Of a stretch of 64,000 nucleotides of DNA, positions 6,808 through 15,899 are shown piece after piece. The translations under genes were made by a program, and so were the position numbers. The DNA is from an uncultured Oscillibacter sp. GTDB lineage: Bacteria > Bacillota > Clostridia > Oscillospirales > Oscillospiraceae. Under the pieces are notes generated by a model that made no database searches, was not told the DNA's origin, and saw only the letters and a list, made by a program, of their open reading frames with translations. The stretch's first letter is position 1. Every line of letters begins with the position of its first letter. The DNA lies in assembly GCA_910584075.1 (NCBI GenBank), contig CAJTZI010000008.1, positions 1 through 64,000 of the forward strand. The letters run 5' to 3'.

Positions 6808-9594
6808 ATGCTCACTCTCCACGATACCGGCGTCTTCCTGGCGGGAGGCGCTCTCCACGCCGCCGCCCCCATCTCCCCGGAGGAGGGGCGGCAGCGGACC
6901 CTGGCCTGGCAGATTCTCCAGGCCCACAGCGTCTCCTGCGATCCGGAAAAGCTCCAGATCCGCTTCGACGCCATGGCCAGCCACGACATCACCTATGTTG
7001 GCATCATTCAGCAGGCCCGGGCCTCCGGGATGCGGGAGTTCCCCATGCCCTATGCCCTGACCAACTGCCACAACTCCCTGTGCGCCGTGGGCGGCACCAT
7101 CAACGAGGACGACCACGTCTTCGGCCTCTCCGCCGCCCGGAAGTACGGCGGCATCTACGTCCCCGCCAACCAGAGCGTCATCCACTCCTACGCCCGGGAA
7201 CAGCTGGCGGGCTGCGGGAAAATGATCTTGGGCTCCGACTCCCACACCCGCTACGGCGCCCTTGGCACCATGGCCGTGGGCGAGGGCGGGCCGGAGCTTG
7301 CCAAGCAGCTTCTGAAAAACACCTGGGACGTGTCCTATCCCAAAGTGGTGCTGGTCCATGTCACAGGCGCTCCAAAACAGGGCGTGGGGCCCCATGACGC
7401 GGCCATCGCCCTGGTGAAGGCCACCTTTGAGAGCGGCTTTGTCAGCAACTGCGTTCTGGAGTTCGCGGGCCCCGGCATCGCCGGTCTCCCCATGGATTTC
7501 CGCAACGGGCTGGATGTGATGACCACGGAGACCACCTGCCTGTCCTCCATCTGGGAGACCGACGGCGAGACCAAGGGATTCTATGACGCCCACTGCCGCT
7601 CCGAAGAGTACAGAGAGCTTCATCCCGGCGATTTTGCCTGGTATGACAAATACATAGAGCTCAACCTCTCCGAAATTGAGCCTATGATCGCCCTGCCCTT
7701 TCATCCCTCCAACGCCTGGACCATCCGGGAGTTTCTGGACAATGCGCCGGACCTGCTGTCTCAGGTGGAGGCGGACGCCCGGAAGCGCTGGCCCAAGGCC
7801 AAGGTGGACCTTCTGCAAAAGATCCGCGGCGGCGCGGTCTGGGCGGACCAGGGCGTCATCGCCGGATGCGCCGGAGGCCTCTTCGACAACATCACCGAGG
7901 CGGCGGACATCCTCCGGCACGAAAGCTGCGGCAGCGGCTATTTCACCCTGGACGTGTACCCCACCAGCGTCCCCGTCAGCCTGGAGCTGACCAAAATCGG
8001 GGCCACGGCGGACCTGCTGCAAAGCGGCGCGGTCATCAAGCCCAGCTTCTGCGGTCCCTGCTTCGGCGCAGGAGACGTGCCCGCCCACAACGGCCTGAGC
8101 CTCCGGCACACCACCCGGAACTTTCCCAACCGGGAGGGCTCCAAGCCCGGTGAGGGACAGTTTGCCGCCGTGTGCCTGATGGACGCCCGGTCCATCGCCG
8201 CCACAGCCCGGAACGGCGGAAGAATCACCCCCGCCACGGAGATCGACTATACGCCGGTCCGGCGTCCCTACCATTTTGACGCGGGGGTCTACGAAAAGCG
8301 GGTCTACAACGGATGGAAGGCGGGCCCGCAGCCGGACACAGATCTGATTCTGGGACCCAACATCACCGACTGGCCCAAGATGCGGCCCCTGGCGGACAAT
8401 CTGCTGGTGGAGCTGGCGGCGGTGCTGCGGGACCCTGTGACTACCACCGACGAGCTGATTCCCTCCGGCGAGACCTCCTCTTACCGCTCCAACCCCCTGC
8501 GGCTGGCGGAGTTCACCCTCTCCCGCCGGGAGCCGGAGTACGTGGGCCGCGCCAAAGCAATCGCGGAATGCGAGGCCGAGCGGCTGGCGGGGACCGTACC
8601 GGAGAAGCTGCAAAAGCTGCTGGTCCGGGCCAACGCCGCCCAATACGCGGCCAACAAGGTCAGGCTGGAGAGTCTCCCCGATGGGAGAGCGCTTTCCGAG
8701 ACGGAAAAACGCGCCCGGCTGGAAGCGTGCCGTGTCACGGCGGAAAACACCCAGTTTGGCTCCTGCGTCTTCGCCAACAAACCCGGCGACGGCTCCGCCC
8801 GTGAGCAGGCCGCCTCCTGTCAGAAGGTTCTGGGAGGCTTTGCCAACATCTGCTATGCCTTTGCCACCAAGCGTTACCGCTCCAACTGCATCAACTGGGG
8901 CATTCTGCCCTTCACTCTGGACGAGGGGACGGCGTTCCCCTATGAGGCGGGGGACTGCGTCTTTGTGCCGGACGTCCGGCAGGCCGTGCGTTACTGCCGG
9001 AACGACATCCACGCCAAGGTCCTGAGGGCGGACGGCAGCGAGGAGGATATCACCCTTCACCTCCCCGCCCTCACGCCTGACGAGCAGGAGATCATTCTGG
9101 ACGGCTGTCTGATGAATTACTATGCCAAGCGGACGGACACCAGGCTCCGCACTCTGCCTGCCGGCGCGGGCCGGGAGGCAATCATCGGCCTGCTGGAGGA
9201 GTGGACGGAGCTGCTGGCAGAGGAGCGATATGAGGACGCCCTGTCCATGTTCCTCATTGACACCACCACCGGAGACTGGACTCCGAAGCTGCTGGAGTCT
9301 GCCGTCTATGGTTACGGCTGCGCGGGGTACACCCGGGAGGAGGCCGCCAGGGAATTCGGCCGCGCCGACTACAAGGTCACGTCCTTGAAAAACAGTCCCG
9401 ATCGGGAGGAGATTCACAAGGCCATCGACATTTCTTCGGACTACGGCTGGATGGGCCGGGACGACATCGCCGTGATTCACTACGACAAGGTCCCCCTGAA
9501 CGGGGAACCCAGCGACCTGACCGCCCGGTTCTTCGTCCGGAAGCTGGACGACCAGACGATGACGCTGACGTTTATCGACCTGCACGTGATGTGA
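6808..9594 (+). CDS. Aconitase-family hydratase, probable aconitate hydratase
   Basis: A 928-residue protein with the three-domain aconitase core and the C-terminal swivel domain. The [4Fe-4S] ligands are visible as Cys354 in GCAGG and Cys415/Cys418 in CGPC. The swivel motif is GDGSAREQA in place of the usual GTGSSREWA. Sequence style resembles the divergent hydratase branch (E. coli YbhJ-like) rather than AcnA/AcnB, so activity is inferred from context: it lies between citrate synthase and isocitrate dehydrogenase and should isomerise citrate to isocitrate. AGGAGG precedes the ATG at 6808. The gap of 198 bases from citrate synthase shows no clear terminator, so the three genes may be one operon. 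Confidence 0.88.
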   Translation: MLTLHDTGVFLAGGALHAAAPISPEEGRQRTLAWQILQAHSVSCDPEKLQIRFDAMASHDITYVGIIQQARASGMREFPMPYALTNCHNSLCAVGGTINEDDHVFGLSAARKYGGIYVPANQSVIHSYAREQLAGCGKMILGSDSHTRYGALGTMAVGEGGPELAKQLLKNTWDVSYPKVVLVHVTGAPKQGVGPHDAAIALVKATFESGFVSNCVLEFAGPGIAGLPMDFRNGLDVMTTETTCLSSIWETDGETKGFYDAHCRSEEYRELHPGDFAWYDKYIELNLSEIEPMIALPFHPSNAWTIREFLDNAPDLLSQVEADARKRWPKAKVDLLQKIRGGAVWADQGVIAGCAGGLFDNITEAADILRHESCGSGYFTLDVYPTSVPVSLELTKIGATADLLQSGAVIKPSFCGPCFGAGDVPAHNGLSLRHTTRNFPNREGSKPGEGQFAAVCLMDARSIAATARNGGRITPATEIDYTPVRRPYHFDAGVYEKRVYNGWKAGPQPDTDLILGPNITDWPKMRPLADNLLVELAAVLRDPVTTTDELIPSGETSSYRSNPLRLAEFTLSRREPEYVGRAKAIAECEAERLAGTVPEKLQKLLVRANAAQYAANKVRLESLPDGRALSETEKRARLEACRVTAENTQFGSCVFANKPGDGSAREQAASCQKVLGGFANICYAFATKRYRSNCINWGILPFTLDEGTAFPYEAGDCVFVPDVRQAVRYCRNDIHAKVLRADGSEEDITLHLPALTPDEQEIILDGCLMNYYAKRTDTRLRTLPAGAGREAIIGLLEEWTELLAEERYEDALSMFLIDTTTGDWTPKLLESAVYGYGCAGYTREEAAREFGRADYKVTSLKNSPDREEIHKAIDISSDYGWMGRDDIAVIHYDKVPLNGEPSDLTARFFVRKLDDQTMTLTFIDLHVM

Positions 9595-9608
9595 GGGAGA
9601 CATTTGTA

Positions 9609-10814
9609 ATGGAAAAGATCAAAATGACCACGCCCCTTGTGGAGATGGACGGGGATGAGATGACCCGCATCCTCTGGGGGATGATTAAGGAGAAGCTCAT
9701 CCTGCCCTTTGTGGATCTGAAAAGCGAGTACTATGACCTGGGACTTCTGAACCGCAACGCCACAAAGGACCAGGTCACCGTGGACGCCGCCAATGCCGCG
9801 AAGCGCCTGGGCGTGGCCGTGAAGTGCGCCACCATCACCCCCAACCGCCAGCGGATGGAGGAGTACCCTGAGCTCACTGAGATGTGGAAGTCCCCCAACG
9901 GCACCATCCGGGCCATTCTGGACGGCACGGCCTTTCGAGCTCCCATCGTCCTGCCCGCAATCCGGCCGGTGGTAAAAAACTGGGAAAAGCCCATCACCAT
10001 CGCCCGCCACGCCTACGGCGATATGTACAAGGCCGTGGACATGGCCACGGAGGAGCCGGGGACGGCCACCCTCACCTTCAAGGGCGAGAGCGGAACGGAG
10101 CGGACACTGTCCGTCCAGACCGTGGACGGTCCCGCCGTCTGGCAGGGCCAGCACAACAGGGAGGCCAGCATCCGGGCCTTTGCCCGCTCCTGCTTCCAGT
10201 ACGCCCTGAGTCAGAAACAAGATTTGTGGTTCTCCGCCAAGGACACCATTGCCAAGGTCTACGACGGGGAGTTCAAGCGGGTCTTTGAGGAGGAATACGA
10301 GGCCTCCTACAAAGCGGAGTTTGAGAAACTGGGCATCACGTACTTCTACACCCTCATTGACGACGCCGTGGCCCGCTGCATCCGGTCCAGAGGCGGCTTC
10401 ATCTGGGCGCTGAAAAACTACGACGGCGACGTCATGAGCGACATGATCGCCGCCGCCTTCGGAAGCCTTGCCATGATGACCTCCGTGCTGGTCTCCCCCG
10501 ACGGGACCATGGAGTTCGAGGCCTCCCACGGCACCGTCACCCGGCACTACTACCGCTACCTGAAGGGTGAGAAAACCTCCACCAACCCCATGGCCACCAT
10601 CTTCGCCTGGTCCGGGGCCCTCAAGTGCCGGGGAGAGCTGGATCATCTGCCGGACCTGGTCCGCTTCGGGGAGCGCCTGGAGGCCGCCTCTCTCCAAACC
10701 CTGGAGGAGGGTGTGATGACCCGGGATCTTTTGCCCCTGGTGGAGCCGGGGTTCCGGGCCCGGGGCGCGGACAGCGAGGAATTTCTGGACGCCATTGCCG
10801 CCCGGCTGGTCTGA
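9609..10814 (+). CDS. icd: NADP-dependent isocitrate dehydrogenase
   Basis: This 401-residue enzyme oxidatively decarboxylates isocitrate to 2-oxoglutarate. Motifs are PLVEMDGDEMTRILWGMIK at the N-terminus, NGTIRAILDGTAFRAPI for substrate phosphate/carboxylate binding, and EASHGTVTRHYYRY near residue 300. It is of the homodimeric, eukaryote-like NADP type. A GTG at 9591 opens the frame, but the ATG at 9609 has AGGGAG at 8-9 bases and begins the conserved MEKIKM start. The Shine-Dalgarno region overlaps the hydratase stop, so coupling is likely. A strong hairpin terminator follows at 10823. Confidence 0.96.
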   Translation: MEKIKMTTPLVEMDGDEMTRILWGMIKEKLILPFVDLKSEYYDLGLLNRNATKDQVTVDAANAAKRLGVAVKCATITPNRQRMEEYPELTEMWKSPNGTIRAILDGTAFRAPIVLPAIRPVVKNWEKPITIARHAYGDMYKAVDMATEEPGTATLTFKGESGTERTLSVQTVDGPAVWQGQHNREASIRAFARSCFQYALSQKQDLWFSAKDTIAKVYDGEFKRVFEEEYEASYKAEFEKLGITYFYTLIDDAVARCIRSRGGFIWALKNYDGDVMSDMIAAAFGSLAMMTSVLVSPDGTMEFEASHGTVTRHYYRYLKGEKTSTNPMATIFAWSGALKCRGELDHLPDLVRFGERLEAASLQTLEEGVMTRDLLPLVEPGFRARGADSEEFLDAIAARLV

Positions 10815-10822
10815 GCAGAATA

Positions 10823-10858
10823 AAAACGCGGACTGTCCCTCCGGACGGTCCGCGTTTT
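10823..10858. terminator. Bidirectional terminator after icd
   Basis: AAAACGCGGACTGTCC pairs with GGACGGTCCGCGTTTT with one mismatch around CTCC. A and T runs on both sides let it serve icd on the plus strand and the small gene at 10870 on the minus strand. Confidence 0.92.
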
Positions 10859-10869
10859 CCTTCCGCCGC

Positions 10870-11112
10870 TCACCCGGACAAGGCCGCCTCCCGCATATAC
10901 CGGAAGAACGCGGGCAGATCGCCCCGGTCGGAGAGGCTGACCCGCAGTCCCTCTCCGCCGGAGCACAGCGTCCGGACCAGATACCGGGCCGCCGGGTCCC
11001 GTTTCAGGTCGCAGCGCCCGCCGTCCGGCAGACACAGCGCCACCTCTCCCCGGCTTCCCTCCACAATCCGGAGAAAGCGCTCCGCATTGGGGATCATCAT
11101 AAACGTCATCAT
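10870..11112 (-). CDS. Small protein of unknown function, up to 80 residues
   Basis: The frame ends just beyond the bidirectional terminator and starts opposite the AraC gene, a layout that favours a real gene. The body (NAERFLRIVEGSRGEVALCL, then PDGGRCDLKRDP) is polar with regular hydrophobic spacing. Small proteins with an N-terminal NAERFL-like segment occur in related gut Firmicutes, sometimes with unsupported names. Start choice is uncertain: ATG codons lie at 11112, 11109, 11100 and 11097, none with a strong Shine-Dalgarno site. No domain was recognised. Confidence 0.5.
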   Translation of the reverse strand: MMTFMMIPNAERFLRIVEGSRGEVALCLPDGGRCDLKRDPAARYLVRTLCSGGEGLRVSLSDRGDLPAFFRYMREAALSG

Positions 11113-11182
11113 AAGAAAATCTCAGGCACATAGAATCCGTCCGGCGGATTTCTATAACGTTTCCGCCAAAAGGAGGTGCGGC

Positions 11183-12136
11183 ATGGCGGTCTCCCCCTGC
11201 ATTTCAAAGGCAGACCCCAAGGGCCGGGAGCTGGTCCGGCATGGAACACTCCTCTTCCCCGCAGCCTGCTATCACGATGATCTGACCCGGGACACCATCC
11301 CCTGGCACTGGCACACGGAGCTGGAGGCCGGCATTGTGACGGAGGGCCCCGCCGTCGCCGGGACAGAGCGGTTTATCCTAGAACGGGGCACGGGGTTTTC
11401 GTCGCCTCCGGCGTCCTGCACACGGTCCTGACCCGCGGCGGTCCGGAGTGCCGCCTGCACTCAGCGGTGTTCCACCCCCGGCTGGTGGGCAGCGGGGCAG
11501 ACAGCATCTTCTGGCAGAATTACATTCAGCCCCTGATGGCGGAGGACGCGCCAAAATGCGTTCTTCTGGACGGCGGGGAGCCCTGGCACAGCGAGGCCCT
11601 CCGGGCCATTGCGGCAGCCTGGGACGCCTGTGCGGAGGAGCTGCCGGGGTACGACCTGCGGATGCGGGAAAATCTGTCCCAGCTGGCGTTCCTCCTCTGC
11701 CGCCACCGCCCCGCAGAGCGAAAGCCCCTCCCTGCAAAAACCCTGCGGGACGAGGCGCGCATGAAGCGGATGCTTGGGTTTATTCAGGATCACTACGGCG
11801 GGGAGGTCGGCGCCGCCGCCATTGCGCAGAGCGCGGCCGTCAGTGAGAGCGAGTGCCTGCGGTGTTTCCGGGCCACCATCGGCGTGCCGCCCACCCAACA
11901 CCTCAAGCAGTTCCGGGTGCCCAAGGCCGCGGAGCTGCTGGCCTCCACCGCCTGGAACGCAGCAGAGGTGGGGGCCCGGTGCAGCTTCCAGGACGCCAGC
12001 TATTTTGCCAAGACCTTCCGGCAGCTCAAAGGCCGCCCCCCCCTCGGAATACCGCAGGGAGCACGCCTCCGGCTCACCGGAGGCATGCCGGCGCACAGCA
12101 GATCCGAAACAGCCGCCCGAAGTTTGCAAACTGTAA
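11183..12136 (+). pseudogene. AraC-family regulator gene broken by two frameshifts
   Basis: The N-terminal cupin part starts at ATG 11183 (AAAGGAGG upstream) and contains IPWHWHTELEAGIVTEG. Reading is lost at a GGGGTTTT run (11392-11399): the next frame continues the same fold with VFVASGVLHTVLTRGG. The middle and two helix-turn-helix units follow, ending YFAKTFRQLKGRPP. At a C8 run (12036-12043) the frame must shift back for the typical AraC ending PSEYRREHA, which stops at 12136. Without the second shift, translation runs on to 12255. Two compensating one-base changes at homopolymers suggest a decayed gene, sequencing error, or slippage-based switching. The intact product would be a sugar- or stress-type AraC activator of unknown target; the convergent MATE gene is next. 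Confidence 0.8.
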
Positions 12137-12196
12137 ACTCCGGGCAGCTGTTGATTGCCAAGACACTGTTCCGGCGGATGGACCGCCGGGGCGGTC

Positions 12197-13576
12197 TCAG
12201 TCCACCGTTCCGATCTGGGCCTCCACCCGCCGCATGGTGCGCCGCAGGAAGATGATGCTCAGCACCAGGGAGACCACCTCCGAGATGGGGAAGCAGAACC
12301 ACACCAGGTCCAGCACCCCCGTCCGGGCCAGAAGCCACGCCGCCGGCAGCAGAGCCACCAGCTGGCGGCACACGGAGCAGATCAGCGTATACACGGGGTT
12401 GCCGATGGCCTGACAGACGGAGCCGGCGATAATGTCGAAGCCCGCCAGCAGGAAGGAGTAGCTGATGACCCGCAGGGCCACCGTGCCGATGCGGAGCATC
12501 TCCTCCGAGGGGCTGAAAAAGCCCAGCAGGGTCCCGGGGATCAGGTTGAAGGCGGCGCAGCCCACGCACATAATCACCGTGGCCGTGGCAGCGGTGAGCT
12601 GAAAGGTCTTCCGCACCCGGTCCAGCCGGGCGGCGCCGTAGTTGTAGGAGATGATGGGCACCATGCCGTTGTTCAGGCCGAAGACCGGCATGAAGATAAA
12701 GCTCTGGAGCTTGAAATAGGCCCCGAAGACAGCGGTGGCCGTGTCGGTAAAGCTGATGAGAATCTTGTTCATGCCGAAGGTCATGACAGAGCCGATGGAC
12801 TGCATCACAATAGAGGGCAGTCCCACCCGGTAGATCTCCCGGACGATGGCCCGGTCCGGGCGGATGTCCCTGAGACGGATGTGGATCTCCGGGTTGTGCC
12901 GCAGATTGATAAACAGGCCAATAAAGGCGGCGATAATCTGCCCCAGCACCGTGGCGGCGGCGGCTCCCGCCACCTCCATCCGGGGGAAACCGAAGAGACC
13001 GAAGATCAGGATGGGGTCCATGATGATGTTGATCACCGCGCCGATCAGCTGCGTGACCATGGAGTACACCGTCCGTCCCGTGGACTGGAGCAGCCGCTCA
13101 AAGCAGAACTGGCTGAAAATGCCGATGGACAGCCCCAGGCAGATGCGGGCGTAGTCCGTACCGTAGTCCACAATGGGAGCGATGTCCGTCTGGGCCAGGA
13201 AGAAAGGCCGGGCCAGCAGGAAGCCGCACACGCCGAAGATCACGGCGCTGAGGAGGAAGAGAAAGATGCCGGTGTTGGCGGCCCGTTCGGCCTGATCCTG
13301 GTCCTTCTCTCCCAGGGAGCGGGAGAGAAGGGCGTTCATGCCCACGCCGGTGCCGCCGCCCACGGCGATCATCAGGTTCTGGAGGGGAAAAGCCAGGGAG
13401 ACGGCGTTCAGGGCGTCCTGGCTGATCTGAGCCACGAAGATGCTGTCCACGATGTTGTAGAGCGCTTGGACCAGCATGGAGATCATCATGGGCACCGCCA
13501 TGCCGGCCAGCAGCGGGCCAATGGGCATAACTCCCATCTTATTCTCTTGAGTTGATTGCTGAGGGTTGTTTCTCAT
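12197..13576 (-). CDS. MATE-family efflux transporter
   Basis: A 459-residue protein with about twelve membrane segments in two similar halves. Each half begins with the typical MATE block: MPIGPLLAGMAVPMMISMLV at residue 16 and VGLPSIVMQSIGSVMTFGMN in the second half. The MATE family exports cationic drugs and metabolites using Na+ or H+ gradients; this one is closest in style to the clostridial DinF/MepA-like groups. AAAGGAA precedes the ATG. It is convergent with the broken AraC gene and shows no operon partner. Substrate cannot be told from sequence. Confidence 0.94.
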   Translation of the reverse strand: MRNNPQQSTQENKMGVMPIGPLLAGMAVPMMISMLVQALYNIVDSIFVAQISQDALNAVSLAFPLQNLMIAVGGGTGVGMNALLSRSLGEKDQDQAERAANTGIFLFLLSAVIFGVCGFLLARPFFLAQTDIAPIVDYGTDYARICLGLSIGIFSQFCFERLLQSTGRTVYSMVTQLIGAVINIIMDPILIFGLFGFPRMEVAGAAAATVLGQIIAAFIGLFINLRHNPEIHIRLRDIRPDRAIVREIYRVGLPSIVMQSIGSVMTFGMNKILISFTDTATAVFGAYFKLQSFIFMPVFGLNNGMVPIISYNYGAARLDRVRKTFQLTAATATVIMCVGCAAFNLIPGTLLGFFSPSEEMLRIGTVALRVISYSFLLAGFDIIAGSVCQAIGNPVYTLICSVCRQLVALLPAAWLLARTGVLDLVWFCFPISEVVSLVLSIIFLRRTMRRVEAQIGTVD

Positions 13577-13769
13577 TTGTATATTCCTTTCTGTATACGC
13601 GAGGGCCTGCGGAAAAAGGACGCGGCGTCAGCCGCGCCTCTTGAGGGGCTGGGACACTGAAAGACGGGCCGGCCAGGGGGCCGGCCCCTAAAAATATCTA
13701 TTTTCAAATCATGCGGAATTCATGCAGGGCCGCCGCCCTCAGCGGCCCGTCCCCGAGAGCGCAGCGGGA

Positions 13770-14894
13770 CTACTTTTTCAGCTCCCCGGTGGCCAGCTGG
13801 GTCAGATAGGCGTTGAGGAAGCCGTCCAGGTCCCCGTCCATCACGGCATCGATGCCGCCGGTCTCATAACCCGTCCGGGTGTCCTTCACCATCTGGTAGG
13901 GCATGAACACATAGGAGCGGATCTGACTGCCCCACTCGATCTTCATCTGCACACCCTTGATGTCGCTGATCTTCTCCGCGTGCTGTTGGGCTTTCAGCTC
14001 CAGGAGCTTGGCCCGGAGCATCTTCATGCAGTTGTCCTTATTCTGAAACTGGCTCCGCTCCTGCTGGCTTGCCACCACGATGCCCGTTGGCTTGTGGATC
14101 AGCCGCACGGCAGAGGAGGTCTTGTTGACGTGCTGGCCGCCGGCGCCGCTGGCCCGGTAGACCTGCATCTCAATGTCCTCCTCCCGGATCTCGATGGTCT
14201 CGTCGTTCTCGATCTCCGGCATGACCTCCACGGCGGCAAAGGAGGTCTGGCGGCGGGCGTTGGCGTCAAAGGGGGAGACCCGCACCAGGCGGTGGACGCC
14301 GTTCTCGCTCTTCAAAAGGCCGTAGGCGTTCTCTCCCTCGATGGAGATGGCGGCGGATTTGATGCCCGCCTCGTCGCCGTCCTCGTAGTCCAGGATCTTG
14401 TAGGTGAAGCCGTGGCGCTCCACCCACCGGGTGTACATGCGGTAGAGCATCTGGGCCCAGTCCTGGGCCTCGGTGCCGCCGGCGCCGGCGTGGAACTGCA
14501 AAATGGCGTTGGAGCTGTCGTACTCTCCGGAGAGGAGGGTGGTCATGCGCGTCTCCTCCACCTGGCTTTCCAGGGCGGCGTACTCGCCCTTGAGCTCCTC
14601 CAGGATCTCCCCGTCCTCGGCCTCCTGTCCCATCTCGCACAGGGCTGTCAGGTCCTCCCAGGCGGTGAGAAGCTTTTCGTGCTTTGTCACCTTGTTCTGG
14701 AGCTGCTTGAGGCGCTGCTGCACCTTCTGGGAACGCTCCAGGTCGTTCCAGAAGCCGTCCTGGGCGGTCTCGTCCTCCAGCCGCGCGGCCTCCTGGCGGG
14801 CGCTTTCGATGTCCAGGGCGGCGGAGAGCTTGTCCAGCTCGGGGCGCAGGTCCCGGAGTTTTTGTTTATAGGCGTCATATTCAATCAAAGCCAT
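13770..14894 (-). CDS. prfB: Peptide chain release factor 2
   Basis: This 374-residue factor recognises UAA and UGA and triggers peptide release. The SPF tripeptide that reads the stop codon is at 207-209 and the catalytic GGQ at 252-254. Length is close to the usual 365. The reading frame is continuous from the ATG, so this copy lacks the in-frame UGA and the programmed +1 frameshift that autoregulates prfB in many bacteria. CGGAGAAA precedes the ATG. A near-consensus promoter lies at 14933-14961. The gene appears monocistronic. Confidence 0.97.
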   Translation of the reverse strand: MALIEYDAYKQKLRDLRPELDKLSAALDIESARQEAARLEDETAQDGFWNDLERSQKVQQRLKQLQNKVTKHEKLLTAWEDLTALCEMGQEAEDGEILEELKGEYAALESQVEETRMTTLLSGEYDSSNAILQFHAGAGGTEAQDWAQMLYRMYTRWVERHGFTYKILDYEDGDEAGIKSAAISIEGENAYGLLKSENGVHRLVRVSPFDANARRQTSFAAVEVMPEIENDETIEIREEDIEMQVYRASGAGGQHVNKTSSAVRLIHKPTGIVVASQQERSQFQNKDNCMKMLRAKLLELKAQQHAEKISDIKGVQMKIEWGSQIRSYVFMPYQMVKDTRTGYETGGIDAVMDGDLDGFLNAYLTQLATGELKK

Positions 14895-14932
14895 GGCGTT
14901 TCTCCGTTTCTTCCAATTTCATTAGCCATAGT

Positions 14933-14961
14933 ATTATATAGGAGGAAGATTTATTTGTAAA
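14933..14961 (-). promoter_or_regulatory. Sigma-A promoter of prfB
   Basis: On the minus strand TTTACA (14961-14956), a 17-base spacer and TATAAT (14938-14933). Transcription should start near 14926, giving a leader of about 30 bases. Confidence 0.85.
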
Positions 14962-15753
14962 GGGAAACCTTGCCGGGGAGGCGGGATTTTGCTCGCCCTG
15001 ACGGGCGGGGGATTTCAGCCATGATGATGGCTGGTTCATTGCACTCCTCATGTCATCGGAAGAAACTCCGCCGCTCCATTTCCGGCTAAAGCCGGAAATT
15101 CCGCTCAAGCTCCGTTCCCTCAGCTCCGGCCTAGGGCCTGTTCACATAAGAGCCGCCCTTCGGGCGGTTGGCCTCCGAAACGCGCCTGCGGGCGCAGTCC
15201 TCTCCCCACCGGACCCACTTCGCTGGGCTCCGGCGGGGGCCTCTCCTTTTCTGAGCGCAGAAAAAGAGAAAACCCTCCAGAGGACCTCTCGCCGCTTTGC
15301 GGCTCATCTTGACGGGCCGTGCACGGTCCACTGCGCAGCCCTTGGCGGCTTTGCCGCTTAGGACTGCGGCGTCCCCCTTACTGGGAAAAGAGAAAAAGAC
15401 TTTTTGGTCCTTGCGGGAGTCTTTCGCTTCGATTGAAGGGCGCACAGCAGACATGATGGGTAGACGCAGGGGCTTCCTCCGCTTCCCGCGCTTCGCGCCT
15501 GATCTGCACCGTGTGGGTAGGGGCGATTATCAACTGTCCGTCCCTCAAAAACCACCGGACTTTCGGTAAACCTTTCCCCTTGACCGGGCCAATCCCCAAC
15601 AACCGGGCATCTCTGGCAGAACACCTGAGGGGCCGGCACTCCTCCTCCAGTCATCCCCCTGTCAAGCCCGATCTTTCCCATCCCAAAAATGGCAATATTT
15701 TTCATGTATTGCCCTGGCGGTGCGGAACCGCCTGGGAGCCGCCGGTTTTCACC
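14962..15753. other. Long intergenic region rich in short inverted repeats
   Basis: About 800 bases with no gene I can support. Hairpin-forming pairs follow one another: TTTCCGGC/GCCGGAAA (15079-15098), GCCGCCC/GGGCGG (15152-15167), GCCGC/GCGGC (15291-15303), and GGCGGC/GCCGC (15345-15357). The block AAAAGAGAAAAAGA near 15387 repeats one at about 2400. A minus-strand frame at 15378-15602 translates to a low-complexity, Arg/Pro-rich product and is treated as spurious. This looks like a dispersed non-coding element or degraded mobile DNA. Confidence 0.5.
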
Positions 15754-15787
15754 AAAATGTTACCGTTCTGATACAAAAATGTTGCCG
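15754..15787 (+). repeat. Direct repeat upstream of the SLH protein gene
   Basis: AAAATGTTACCG (15754-15765) and AAAATGTTGCCG (15776-15787) are spaced 22 bases apart, two helical turns. They sit about 60 bases upstream of a candidate -10 element (TATATT near 15844), so they could bind a transcription activator. Confidence 0.5.
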
Positions 15788-15899
15788 CTTGTTCACAATT
15801 TGTTCATGATTTCAGGTGTGGTTTCCGTTATCTTTTTAGAAAGGTATATTATGTAACCTGCACGTACTCGCAATCCGACATTTTATGGAGGGATTCTTG

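Noticed and set aside
6784-9603. A 939-codon antisense frame over the aconitase-family gene
   Set aside because: The plus-strand product has full aconitase motifs; the antisense product is Gly/Val-rich without a motif. Similar antisense shadows lie over tex, glnN, aroB-aroA, the MATE gene and the ABC genes.
15378-15602. A 74-codon minus-strand frame in the long intergenic region
   Set aside because: Arg/Pro/His-rich product, no ribosome site, and the region is full of short hairpins; treated as non-coding repeat DNA.
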